From Bacteroides cellulosilyticus (lineage in GTDB: Bacteria > Bacteroidota > Bacteroidia > Bacteroidales > Bacteroidaceae): a DNA stretch of 64,000 nt. Made by a program: the position numbers and the translations under genes. Of the stretch, positions 1-11,867 are shown one piece after another. Location of the stretch: positions 992,001-1,056,000 of the forward strand of contig NZ_CP081903.1 in the NCBI RefSeq assembly GCF_020091405.1. The letters are read 5' to 3'. The notes beneath the pieces were generated by a model, which saw only the letters and a program-made list of their open reading frames with translations, made no database searches and was not told the origin of the DNA. Within the stretch, counting starts at the first letter, position 1. Each line of letters opens with the position of its first letter.

Positions 1-916
1 CAGGTTTGGCATCTTTTCTCCATTCGGAAGGAATGATAGCACCAGGCCAGGCATTCGGGTTCGTAGAGATACCCGTACTGAAAATCAGGAAGAAGCCCAG
101 CGGATCACTCCAAGGCCAGTCGGTATTACCATCAGCACCTTTGTGATGTTCAAAATAGGTCTGTCCGTTGACACCTCCTACAATGCGGTCGGGATACCAT
201 TCCAGCCAATAGATATTCCATTGAGACATATCGGCAAGGTTGATGGAGGAAGTGACGCTGCCACCACCGCCTACGACACCGGCATAGTGATTTTCGGAAT
301 GAAGCGTGAAATGAGCACAATCGTTCAATGTCTTCTTGGGATTCTCCAAAAGATCGATCTCACCATTCTTCGGCCAGGGACGGTTATTGTTTCCCATAAA
401 CCAGAGGGCATCATTGAAGCCTACATAAGGGGTACGTTTGAAACGTATCTCAATACGCATATTTTCAGTAAAGTTACACCAGAACTCCTTACTGCCGGGA
501 AGTGAGGTGCGATAGCAACCATGGGAATACTTCACTTTCTTACCGAAGCGGTTGTCTATCGAGTCTTTCTCCTCTACACTCCAGATGCGCAAAACTCCAT
601 CCTCTACTTTTGAACATTTCCGGTTATCGACCTTTGCCGTTCGTGACATGTGCAAACCTCTATGCTCAATAAAGCCAAGCGGCAGTCCCTTTTTCGTATC
701 TTTATCATTAAACTCATGTGCTGTATAAAAAGACCATCCTTTCATTTTAGGATGCATATCCCCTTCTTTTAGAAGCAACGCATCCCCCGGATGATCATAA
801 ATTAAAGTTTCATCATCTTTCGGTAATTTCTTCTCCGCTTGTCCGCCATCAGGATAAGAATTAAACTTTCCAAAAAACAATGCCGCAACAACTATAGATA
901 CAATAGAATATTTCAT
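1..916 (-). CDS. GH16-family glycoside hydrolase, C-terminus cut by window edge
   Basis: An open minus-strand frame runs from ATG at 916 to the window edge (305 codons, no stop). Residues 1-20 look like a signal peptide. The GH16 active-site motif E-I-D-L-L-E is present at residues 186-191 (E186 nucleophile, D188, E191 acid/base; the two-residue spacing is the beta-bulge type), followed by Trp-rich strands. GH16 enzymes are endo-acting on beta-galactans, beta-glucans or poly-N-acetyllactosamine. It starts 4 bp after the GH29 stop, so it belongs to the PUL1 operon as the most distal gene seen. With GH29, GH2, GH20 and sulfatase as partners, an endo-beta-galactosidase/O-glycanase role is plausible but is inference. 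The subfamily is not assignable by eye. Confidence 0.85.
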   Translation of the reverse strand, partial: MKYSIVSIVVAALFFGKFNSYPDGGQAEKKLPKDDETLIYDHPGDALLLKEGDMHPKMKGWSFYTAHEFNDKDTKKGLPLGFIEHRGLHMSRTAKVDNRKCSKVEDGVLRIWSVEEKDSIDNRFGKKVKYSHGCYRTSLPGSKEFWCNFTENMRIEIRFKRTPYVGFNDALWFMGNNNRPWPKNGEIDLLENPKKTLNDCAHFTLHSENHYAGVVGGGGSVTSSINLADMSQWNIYWLEWYPDRIVGGVNGQTYFEHHKGADGNTDWPWSDPLGFFLIFSTGISTNPNAWPGAIIPSEWRKDAKP

Positions 917-920
917 AGTA

Positions 921-2792
921 CTACTTTGTCAGAATACCTACTTCACCGACGGTTACGGTATCTTTATTATTAATCTCCGACAAGGGTTCCAGCTTGAAGT
1001 AACGGGCGGGATACGTCTTGCCGAACCGCACAAAGTAAGGCACGGGATTGTGCATGATATTGCTGAACTCACCGCTTGCTTCACATTTAGTCCATGACTG
1101 ACCATCAAGACTGACGTAGAAAGCATACTTATAGATAGTTCCCGTTAAATCTTCTTCCAGAGAGGGAGCATAACTGAAACCATTCACACTCACTTCATGT
1201 CCCATATCGACTACCAATGGCGTAAGAGTGGAAGCACGCCAAACTGTTTTCCGGTCTCCATCGATAGCACGATGTGAATCCGCATCGCCACCAGCCACCT
1301 TCCATTCAGCAACAGGAACATCACTGAGTTGCACTTCCGCCCCCTTATCAGCAAGAGGTTCGGCATAGAACAGACCTACAGCAGAAACATTAGCCATGCC
1401 ACGTGCAGAGCGAATCGTAACGCGAATGCGTTCCGGGCGCGTGTCGGAGAAGCGGACAAGACGCTTATAACCTACCGTAGTGCCCTCGGCAAGATGAATC
1501 CAGGAACCGTCTTTGTAGGCTTCGACGAGGAAACTCTCGATACGTTGCCCCTTGGATATATCCTCCTGAATCATAAAAGCATTTACCAATGCATCTTTCT
1601 GCACATCATACTGGCGGACTGTACTGGAAATTCCATGCCAGGCTTCATCTCCTTTCAGCACATAATTGCGGGCAAAAGTCTTTTTCAAATAACCTGAAAG
1701 CTCTCTCAAACGCTGCACATCGCTGTCACTGATCCGACCGCGAAGGTCGGGAGGGATATTCAATAAAAGAACAGAATTATAGCCGACTGATTTGAAGTAG
1801 ATATCCGCCAGATGGCTCAAAGATTTCACCTGATTATCCTGATCGGCATGGTAGAACCATCCCGGACGGATAGAAACGTCTACCTCAGAAGGATACCAGA
1901 AAAGTTCGGTAGCACGCCCCACGATATCACGTCCGCCCAAGTCCTTTGCCTTTCCGTAGATACCCAGTTTCTTGTTCTGTTCACCGGAACGGGGATAGAT
2001 ACCCGGAGTCAGCGCCGTAGCACTCCACTCGGTTTCACGACCGATACCTCTTTCATTGCCTACCCAGCGAACATCATCACCCATAATGGCTGTGACTGCT
2101 TTAGGTTGCAGGCGACGGATAGTTTTCAGTATGGCATCCCAGTCGTAGATTTGTTTCTTTCCATTGGGACCTTCACCATTAGCGCCATCAAACCAGACTT
2201 CGTGAACTTCACCATAATTGGTCAGTAACTCGGTGAGTTGTTCAATGAAGAACCGGTTGTAGGCAGGAGAATCACCATAACAAGAAGCATTGCGATCCCA
2301 CGGAGAGAGATAAACTCCGAACTTAATGCCATACTTCTTGCAGGCATCACGCAATTCACGAACCACATCACCTTTTCCGTTCTTCCAGGAAGAAGAGGCT
2401 ACGGAATGGCGGGTAGTTTTTGTGGGCCAGAGACAGAAACCGTCGTGATGCTTCGCCGTGATAATAGCCATTTTGAAACCGGCTTCCTTGAGGGTGCGCA
2501 CCCATTGTTCGCAATCCAGTTCCGTAGGATTGAAAACGTTCGGGTCTTCTGTGCCGTCGCCCCACTCACGACTGGTGAAAGTATTCACACCGAAGTGCAG
2601 GAAAGCGGTCAGTTCCATTTGCTGCCACTCCAACTGCTGGGGAGTGGGAACCAGGCGAGAGGCCATGTCGAGTTTCTCTTCGACAGTGGCATTGGCGGGG
2701 AAAGCGACGTGCTTTTCATAAAAAGTCTCCTGCGCCTGCAATCCGGTGAGGGACGCAAGAGCGAATAAAAAGGGTAGTGCAAACTGTTTCAT
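921..2792 (-). CDS. GH29 alpha-L-fucosidase with C-terminal F5/8-type (CBM32-like) domain
   Basis: A 623-residue secreted protein with a signal peptide at residues 1-20 (LTGLQA/QE). The GH29 catalytic barrel spans roughly 40-370. It holds the family motifs HFGVNTF (66-72), AKHHDGF (113-119) and VWFDGANG, where D202 is the expected nucleophile. The GH29 acid/base is variable and cannot be fixed by eye. Residues ~480-620 resemble a discoidin/F5-8 carbohydrate-binding domain. The enzyme should remove alpha-L-fucose from glycan ends in the periplasm or at the surface. It lies between GH2 (22 bp upstream) and GH16 (4 bp downstream) on the same strand, so it is probably co-transcribed from the susC promoter. 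Confidence 0.9.
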   Translation of the reverse strand: MKQFALPFLFALASLTGLQAQETFYEKHVAFPANATVEEKLDMASRLVPTPQQLEWQQMELTAFLHFGVNTFTSREWGDGTEDPNVFNPTELDCEQWVRTLKEAGFKMAIITAKHHDGFCLWPTKTTRHSVASSSWKNGKGDVVRELRDACKKYGIKFGVYLSPWDRNASCYGDSPAYNRFFIEQLTELLTNYGEVHEVWFDGANGEGPNGKKQIYDWDAILKTIRRLQPKAVTAIMGDDVRWVGNERGIGRETEWSATALTPGIYPRSGEQNKKLGIYGKAKDLGGRDIVGRATELFWYPSEVDVSIRPGWFYHADQDNQVKSLSHLADIYFKSVGYNSVLLLNIPPDLRGRISDSDVQRLRELSGYLKKTFARNYVLKGDEAWHGISSTVRQYDVQKDALVNAFMIQEDISKGQRIESFLVEAYKDGSWIHLAEGTTVGYKRLVRFSDTRPERIRVTIRSARGMANVSAVGLFYAEPLADKGAEVQLSDVPVAEWKVAGGDADSHRAIDGDRKTVWRASTLTPLVVDMGHEVSVNGFSYAPSLEEDLTGTIYKYAFYVSLDGQSWTKCEASGEFSNIMHNPVPYFVRFGKTYPARYFKLEPLSEINNKDTVTVGEVGILTK

Positions 2793-2814
2793 AGTCGTTA
2801 TTATTATTTTGGTA

Positions 2815-5922
<3,108 letters not shown>

Positions 5923-5969
5923 CTACTGCTTTATTAGACTCATTTCTATTAGTAATGCGTCAACGGTCT

Positions 5970-8285
5970 TTATTCCACTATGACTTCGTCGAAATAGATG
6001 CGGGCTTCCTGTCCCGGACGTACATGGGTGAAAGGACAATCACCTGCCCCGTATGCCACGACGCGGATGTAGCGTGCCTTCTCTCCTATCTTAAACGGAA
6101 TATCCTCGCGGAAAGTACCTTCGCGGAAGATTTCCTCCTTCGTAAACGACTTCCCGGAGACCTTGCGGTAGTCTTTATTATCCGCCGAAATCAGCACTTC
6201 TATCTTTGCTGGTTTATGCGCCGCCATGCCGTAATTAGTGATGGAGCCCAATGTCAGTCGGTTCACGGTTTCAGGCTTCTTCAGGTCGAGAGTGAAGGAA
6301 ACGGTATCGTTCTTCATCCATGAGCACCATTCAGAGTCGGTATATTTCAGACTTCCACGCACACCGTTCACCAGTCGGCCGATGTTGTCGGCACCGGTGC
6401 TCTTTATCACTTTTGCCGTTGCCGGATTCCACACAACAGGCAGTTCCAGCGTTTGTCCCATTTGCTTGCCTGCGGAGAAAGTGGCGGCTTTTATAGTTTT
6501 CGTACCCGTGAGCATTAATGGCCGGGTATAGAGGGCGGACTGTGCCGTAGGCAGACTACCATCCATCGTGTAACGCACTTCTACATCCGGACGGATACAA
6601 TCCAACTTCACTTCCAGACGACCATTATTAGGTGTCACCGTCTGCTGGATGTTGTACATGGAACGGGCGTAAACAATGCCCTTCGCAGCCAGATGTTCGT
6701 TGAAGCGGTCCATAGCCGCCAGATAAGACTTCCAATTTTTGCGTTCCGGCCTTGTCCAAGCTACCTCGGCCAATGCAGACAAACGGGGGAACAACAAATA
6801 ATCCACATCGGCAGGAGTATTGCAAAACTCCGTCCACATACAAGCCTGCACTCCCATTAATAAGGATGCGGTTTGCTTTGTCCAGTCTTTTTGTATCGGT
6901 TCGTAGTCGTATACATCCTTCAACGTATTGTTTCCAAAGTACGTCACCGGTTCAAACCATTGTGGCCCCTGATAGCGGATGAGATACATAATCCTTGCGG
7001 GCGTCATGATAAAGCGATGTCCCAGTTCGGCAGCTTTCATCGCAGCCTGTCCGTAACCCTGCCATCCCTGAATGATAAAACCTTCCGGGATAGTAGCATT
7101 CGTCAGCTCATCCCAGCCTATCACCTCACGGCCTTTGCTCTGTACATAGCGAGCCATACGCCCCATAAAGTAACCTTGCAGTTCTTCTTCATTCTCCAGT
7201 TTCTCCTGTTTCATCCGCGCCTGACACAACGGGCATGCTTCCCAATGCGTCTTCCGAGCCTCATCTCCACCCAGGTGGATATACTTTGAAGGGAAAAGTT
7301 CGAGAACTTCGTCCAGCACATCTTGCAGGAAAGTGAACACACTGTCGTTTCCGGCACAGTAGATGACATCGGCATTCTCTCCCCCCAAACCGGGCAACAC
7401 ACCGATATATTTATTCACCACCGGACACGCCAATAGCGGATAGGCAGCCAGTGCGGCATTACTGTGCGCCGGCATTTCTATTTCAGGAATTACTTCGATA
7501 TGGCGTTCCCCGGCATAAGCCACTATCTCGCGGATATCATCCTGTGTATAATATCCCTTTTCTACCGTAGGTTCACCCTGGCGGGGATTGCGGCGTTCCG
7601 AGAAATTCTTGCCCGGACGGTCTACGCGGCGGGAACCTATCTCCGTAAGCAACGGGTATTTCTTGATTTCGATGCGCCAGCCATTATCATCCGTCAGATG
7701 GAAATGCAGTGTATTCAGTTTCAGCATCGCCATGCAGTCGATGATACGCAGCAGGTTCTCCTTAGGGGAGAAGAACCGTGCCACGTCCACCAACAACCCG
7801 CGATAGCCGAAACGGGGCTGGTCGGTGATAGTAACAGCCGGAACAGTCCAGTCGATGCCTGTCACTACTTGTCCGCCTTCGATGGCGGCAGGCAGCAGTT
7901 GGCGGATACTCTGCAAAGCATAGAAGAAGCCTTGTACATCGGCAGCATGAATGTTTATTCTTTTAGCTGTAATTTCCAGTTTATAGGCTTCTTCCTTCAA
8001 ACCGGCATCCGTCGTCAGACAGACATCTCCTTTCTTGTTTCCCACCTTTATGCGAGGAGTAAATCCTGCCGCACGGGTGAGAAGTGCGGTAAAGCGGCGT
8101 ACTTCTATAGCTTGTTCCTCGTTCTCCACAGCAAAGGTTGTTTTTTCAGAGAAATGAAAGTTACCCGTGCCCGGCACTATACTGACCGGGCAGGGAACTA
8201 AGGAAACGGGTTGTGTCAAGTTATCAGCCTGTATGTTCGCCGCCATCAAAAGCAGGAAGCATACCAGTGTGTGAATAGATCTCAT
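5970..8285 (-). CDS. GH20 beta-N-acetylhexosaminidase with chitobiase-like and F5/8 C-terminal domains
   Basis: A 771-residue secreted enzyme with a signal peptide at 1-20. The order is GH20b N-terminal domain (~22-150), GH20 barrel (~155-510), a short chitobiase/Fn3-like domain (~550-620, VRYTMDGSLPT) and an F5/8 type C (CBM32-like) domain (~630-771). The catalytic pair is D341-E342 in HLGGDEA. It uses substrate-assisted catalysis to remove terminal beta-GlcNAc or beta-GalNAc. In the operon it follows the sulfatase (40 bp), which fits sequential desulfation and then hexosaminidase attack. Whether it accepts GlcNAc-6-sulfate cannot be read from the sequence. Confidence 0.92.
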   Translation of the reverse strand: MRSIHTLVCFLLLMAANIQADNLTQPVSLVPCPVSIVPGTGNFHFSEKTTFAVENEEQAIEVRRFTALLTRAAGFTPRIKVGNKKGDVCLTTDAGLKEEAYKLEITAKRINIHAADVQGFFYALQSIRQLLPAAIEGGQVVTGIDWTVPAVTITDQPRFGYRGLLVDVARFFSPKENLLRIIDCMAMLKLNTLHFHLTDDNGWRIEIKKYPLLTEIGSRRVDRPGKNFSERRNPRQGEPTVEKGYYTQDDIREIVAYAGERHIEVIPEIEMPAHSNAALAAYPLLACPVVNKYIGVLPGLGGENADVIYCAGNDSVFTFLQDVLDEVLELFPSKYIHLGGDEARKTHWEACPLCQARMKQEKLENEEELQGYFMGRMARYVQSKGREVIGWDELTNATIPEGFIIQGWQGYGQAAMKAAELGHRFIMTPARIMYLIRYQGPQWFEPVTYFGNNTLKDVYDYEPIQKDWTKQTASLLMGVQACMWTEFCNTPADVDYLLFPRLSALAEVAWTRPERKNWKSYLAAMDRFNEHLAAKGIVYARSMYNIQQTVTPNNGRLEVKLDCIRPDVEVRYTMDGSLPTAQSALYTRPLMLTGTKTIKAATFSAGKQMGQTLELPVVWNPATAKVIKSTGADNIGRLVNGVRGSLKYTDSEWCSWMKNDTVSFTLDLKKPETVNRLTLGSITNYGMAAHKPAKIEVLISADNKDYRKVSGKSFTKEEIFREGTFREDIPFKIGEKARYIRVVAYGAGDCPFTHVRPGQEARIYFDEVIVE

Positions 8286-8325
8286 AAGGTCTTTTATTAT
8301 TAGATATGTGAATCAGGGGTTAAAA

Positions 8326-9909
8326 TCACTCTTTGTCTCTCTCGGGCGAAAAGCGTACAGGGTCGTTGTATTGTTCCTGCAATGCGGTTAGTTGCGCTTT
8401 CAGGTCTTTGATGATTTCTTCCGTTCCCGGTTGTCCGTAGATGTTACGCATCTCCGTGGGATCGGCCTGCAGGTCGTACAGCTCCCATTCATCAATATCA
8501 TTATAGAAATGGATCAGCTTGTAACGGTCGGTGCGTACTCCATAATGGCGTTTCACCATGTGCTCGGCAGGATATTCATAGAAATGATAGTACAAAGCTT
8601 TCCGCCAGTCGGCTGGTTTCTCGCCTTTCAGCAACGGTACCAAGGAAATGCCTTGAATATCTTCCGGTACTTTCACTCCGGCAAGTTCAAGGAAGGTAGG
8701 TGCGTAGTCAATGTTCTGCACCATTTCATTGATATCCCCTTTAGCCCGGAAGTCTTTCGGCAGACGCATAATCAACGGGGTACGCATGGACTCTTCGTAC
8801 ATGAAGCGCTTGTCGAACCAGCCGTGCTCGCCCATATAGAAGCCTTGGTCGGAGGTATAAACCACGAGCGTATTATCATCCAGTCCTTTCTCTTTCAGAT
8901 AATCCAGCACACGCCCCACATTGTCATCCAGAGACTTCACGGTTTTCATATAGTCGCGTATGTAACGTTGGAACTTCCAGTTGGCGAGTTCCTTGCCTTG
9001 CGGATTCTTCTTATAAAAATCATCAATGATAGGCCCGTAGAATTTGTCCCATGCGGCACGTTGTCCTTCATCCATGCGACCGATGTATTTCTCATAAAGA
9101 GATTTCAACCGGGTTTCTTTGTCCGGGCGCAGCATCTTGAGGTCGTAAATCATATCCATATCTTTCGCAATGCTCATCTCCTGTGCCGCAGCGGCGGGAC
9201 GCCCTTCATAATCATCAAAGAAGTTATCCGGCAGGGGAAAAGTCTTGTCTTCATACAGAGCCAGATTACAGGTATCTGCCAGCCAGTTACGGTGAATGGC
9301 CTTGTGGTGAATCAGGATACAGAACGGTTTGTCCTTATCCCGTTGGTTCTCCATCCAGTCGATGGCGTCATCGGTAATGAGGTTCGTCACATAGCCGTGT
9401 TTCTGTATCGTATCATTATTCTGGGTGATAAAGTCCGGGTTATAGTAATCACCTTGTCCGGGCACAATCTCCCAATAGTTGAAACCGGTAGGCAAACTTT
9501 CGAGATGCCATTTGCCGATGAGGGCTGTTTCATAACCGGCTTGTTGCAATAGTTTAGGGAAGGTCTGTTGTGAAGCGTCGAATACGCAAGTGGTGTTGTC
9601 ATAGAATTTATTGGCACAACTGTGCTTGCCGGTAATCATGCAGGCACGGCTGGGTCCGCTCAGCGAGTTGGCAACAAAACTGTTGGTGAAGCGTACTCCA
9701 TCGGCAGCAATCCTGTCGAGGTTCGGGGTTTCCATATAACGGTGGTCATAGCAGCTCATCATCTGGGCTGTGTGGTCATCCGTCATGATGTATACTATGT
9801 TATATTGCTTCTGCTCTTCAGCTTTCTTTTGAGAAGAACATGAGGCTAAGGATGCCACAGCGGCGGCACCGGTGAGGGAATAGAGCAATCCTGATTGTAG
9901 GTTTTTCAT
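8326..9909 (-). CDS. S1-family sulfatase lipoprotein, GlcNAc-6-sulfatase-like
   Basis: A 527-residue sulfatase. The N-terminus ends in a lipobox (LASC, C24), so it is probably membrane-anchored. The formylglycine site is serine-type, S84-G-P-S-R, which needs an anSME radical-SAM maturase, as is usual in Bacteroides. Metal-site Asp residues are in MTDDH (42-46), and further active-site motifs are GKWHLE and TSDQGFYMGEHGW. The C-terminus (YGVRTDRYKLI...LYDLQADP) is the usual sulfatase closing domain. The overall pattern is closest to S1_11 (N-acetylglucosamine-6-sulfatases), but the subfamily is inferred. It is the first enzyme after susCD, from which it is separated by a 140-bp gap with a strong hairpin. 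Confidence 0.9.
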   Translation of the reverse strand: MKNLQSGLLYSLTGAAAVASLASCSSQKKAEEQKQYNIVYIMTDDHTAQMMSCYDHRYMETPNLDRIAADGVRFTNSFVANSLSGPSRACMITGKHSCANKFYDNTTCVFDASQQTFPKLLQQAGYETALIGKWHLESLPTGFNYWEIVPGQGDYYNPDFITQNNDTIQKHGYVTNLITDDAIDWMENQRDKDKPFCILIHHKAIHRNWLADTCNLALYEDKTFPLPDNFFDDYEGRPAAAAQEMSIAKDMDMIYDLKMLRPDKETRLKSLYEKYIGRMDEGQRAAWDKFYGPIIDDFYKKNPQGKELANWKFQRYIRDYMKTVKSLDDNVGRVLDYLKEKGLDDNTLVVYTSDQGFYMGEHGWFDKRFMYEESMRTPLIMRLPKDFRAKGDINEMVQNIDYAPTFLELAGVKVPEDIQGISLVPLLKGEKPADWRKALYYHFYEYPAEHMVKRHYGVRTDRYKLIHFYNDIDEWELYDLQADPTEMRNIYGQPGTEEIIKDLKAQLTALQEQYNDPVRFSPERDKE

Positions 9910-9961
9910 GGTCGGAAATCTTAAGTAGTTTATTTACCCGATTAAAAACAGAAAGACAAAG

Positions 9962-10001
9962 CCGGAAGCAGAACAGACAAAAATGTGCTGTCTGCTTCCG
10001 G
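9962..10001 (-). terminator. Intra-operon hairpin between susD and sulfatase
   Basis: The arms CCGGAAGCAGAACAG (9962-9976) and CTGTCTGCTTCCGG (9988-10001) pair over 14 bp with one bulge. On the minus strand the hairpin is followed by a T-rich run (tttgtctttctgttttt). It looks like a partial intrinsic terminator or mRNA-stabilising 3' end that would keep susCD transcripts more abundant than the downstream enzyme transcripts. Read-through to the sulfatase is expected because no other promoter was recognised in the 140-bp gap. Confidence 0.65.
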
Positions 10002-10049
10002 AATATCAGCTTATATCAGCCTATTGAAAGTTAGTATCAAATGCAGCTA

Positions 10050-11855
10050 TTAATAACCGAAGTTATTGTCAGTAGGTTTTATGGCAGAATTCGTATTCAA
10101 CTCTTTCTGGCAAATAGGTAACAATAGATTCTTCTTCAGGAAACTTTCTGTCAGAGCACCATTATCGCCGAAACGACGCTCTGAAAAATTCACTTTACCT
10201 TCACCAAGTTCATATACTTTTTGAGTAATGCTATGATTATTGTTCACCTCAAGCAGATGTTTAAACAGGTCATGGCGAGTTCCCCAAATACGTGCACGCT
10301 GGTATTGTCCCGGTTCACCGCACGTCTCAAACAAACGTTCAAAATAAATCTTCTCACGAAGCGCATCTTTACTTAATCCACTTTTCCAGTCAGCCGGTTG
10401 TGTTGCACCTGCAACAGACTGACGCGCACGTTTCAAAACTTCATTTGCCAGCGAAATAGCCTTGTCTGTATTTCCCAATTCATTATACACATCGGCCATA
10501 TCCAGCAACATCTCAGCATAGCGATAGACTATTATATTTTTATGGGCATTTTGTCCAACCTGAGCCTGGTCAAAGTACTTCTTAATAATAGGCCAGTGAG
10601 TCTGGTAAGCATTCAGCTTCGATTTATTAGCAAAGTTATCAAGAACGCGCTTTCCATTAGGAATGTCCCCGGAACTTAATTCATCATAACTTGGATTTGT
10701 CGGGTCTGAAACTTTATCATAAGGAATGCAGTCTTCCATCTGGACAGCCTGTTTTTTTCCTGTACCGTTATTCAACTCCAACTGCTCACCTGAAGCATAC
10801 ACAAAATATGGATAACAATAAGAACTGTCGTTCGCAGTCAATCTTTCTTTGAACATTTGCGCTTTAGGCGCTCCGTTCTGATATTTGCGCCACTTACTAA
10901 AGAAGGTTCCGTCTATACGGGGATCGCCCGGATATGTTCCACGGAACTTGTCATAGAATGACTTAGTAATAGTAGTACGCGCCCACGCTACTCCCACACC
11001 GCAATCCCTGGCAGAGAAAACCCAATGTAAACGACTCTTGTTATAGTCGGAAGTAGTTGTGTAGTTCAACTGGAATATAGATTCCTTGCTGTTATTCACA
11101 TTATCGACAAACAGGTTTTGGAATTTACTTTCAAGAGCGAATTTACCATACACAGCATCAAAACATTCTTTGGCTTTCTGCCAAGCCGTTTCATCTCCCT
11201 GGCAAGCCATTGTGTGATAAAGTTTACCCAAAAATGCTTTGGCAGCCCACTTAGAACCATATCCATCAGTCACTGTTTCCGGCAATGTATTGAAAGCATC
11301 TGTCCAGTCCGACTCACACTGTGCAAAAATCTGTGCCTTAGGTGTACGCGGCAGTTCAACCGCTCCAATAGCTGATGCTGCTATTTTATAAGGAACATCT
11401 CCCCAGATAGTAGCTAGATTATAATATGCTAATGCACGCAAGAACTTCGCCTGTCCGGTCATTGTAACCTTCACACTATTATCCAATGGGCTATCTGCCA
11501 CATTTGCTATAAAAGTATTCGTTTCATTCACTACTTTATAAAGCCCTTCCCAAACTCCCTGATTCAAGTCGTCCGAAAGACGCGCTCTTAAAGACACATA
11601 ATCATCCTGATAACTGCCATTTGTCGTGAACCATGCGAAACCGGACGCTCCGATTGTAAGTTCCGTATAGAAATGACCATACACACTATGAGTAGTCATA
11701 TAACCATAGCATCCATCTAATGCCATTTTCGCATTAGATTCATTGCTAAACTGTACACCATTGTCCATTGAGTATTTTGGTTCTTCATCCAAGCAAGAAG
11801 AAAACAAAGAGATTCCCAGGACTAAAGTTATATATTTTAATGTTTTCATAATCAT
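10050..11855 (-). CDS. SusD/RagB-like surface glycan-binding lipoprotein (PUL1)
   Basis: A 601-residue protein with a lipoprotein signal (LFSSCLDEEP, Cys near residue 21). The body is rich in helices of the SusD TPR type, with the usual closing segment in which the C-terminal residues carry the RagB/SusD motif (WGTRHDLF, KNLLLPICQKELNTN). It should cap its partner SusC at the outer membrane and bind the target glycan. It starts 12 bp after susC, so the two are translated from one message. The start may be M3 rather than M1. No binding residue can be assigned by eye. Confidence 0.93.
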   Translation of the reverse strand: MIMKTLKYITLVLGISLFSSCLDEEPKYSMDNGVQFSNESNAKMALDGCYGYMTTHSVYGHFYTELTIGASGFAWFTTNGSYQDDYVSLRARLSDDLNQGVWEGLYKVVNETNTFIANVADSPLDNSVKVTMTGQAKFLRALAYYNLATIWGDVPYKIAASAIGAVELPRTPKAQIFAQCESDWTDAFNTLPETVTDGYGSKWAAKAFLGKLYHTMACQGDETAWQKAKECFDAVYGKFALESKFQNLFVDNVNNSKESIFQLNYTTTSDYNKSRLHWVFSARDCGVGVAWARTTITKSFYDKFRGTYPGDPRIDGTFFSKWRKYQNGAPKAQMFKERLTANDSSYCYPYFVYASGEQLELNNGTGKKQAVQMEDCIPYDKVSDPTNPSYDELSSGDIPNGKRVLDNFANKSKLNAYQTHWPIIKKYFDQAQVGQNAHKNIIVYRYAEMLLDMADVYNELGNTDKAISLANEVLKRARQSVAGATQPADWKSGLSKDALREKIYFERLFETCGEPGQYQRARIWGTRHDLFKHLLEVNNNHSITQKVYELGEGKVNFSERRFGDNGALTESFLKKNLLLPICQKELNTNSAIKPTDNNFGY

Positions 11856-11867
11856 CGACTTTACCTT

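Noticed and set aside
8392..9552. 386-codon plus-strand open frame opposite the sulfatase
   Set aside because: Complement of a well-supported sulfatase; the translation has no recognisable fold or signal.
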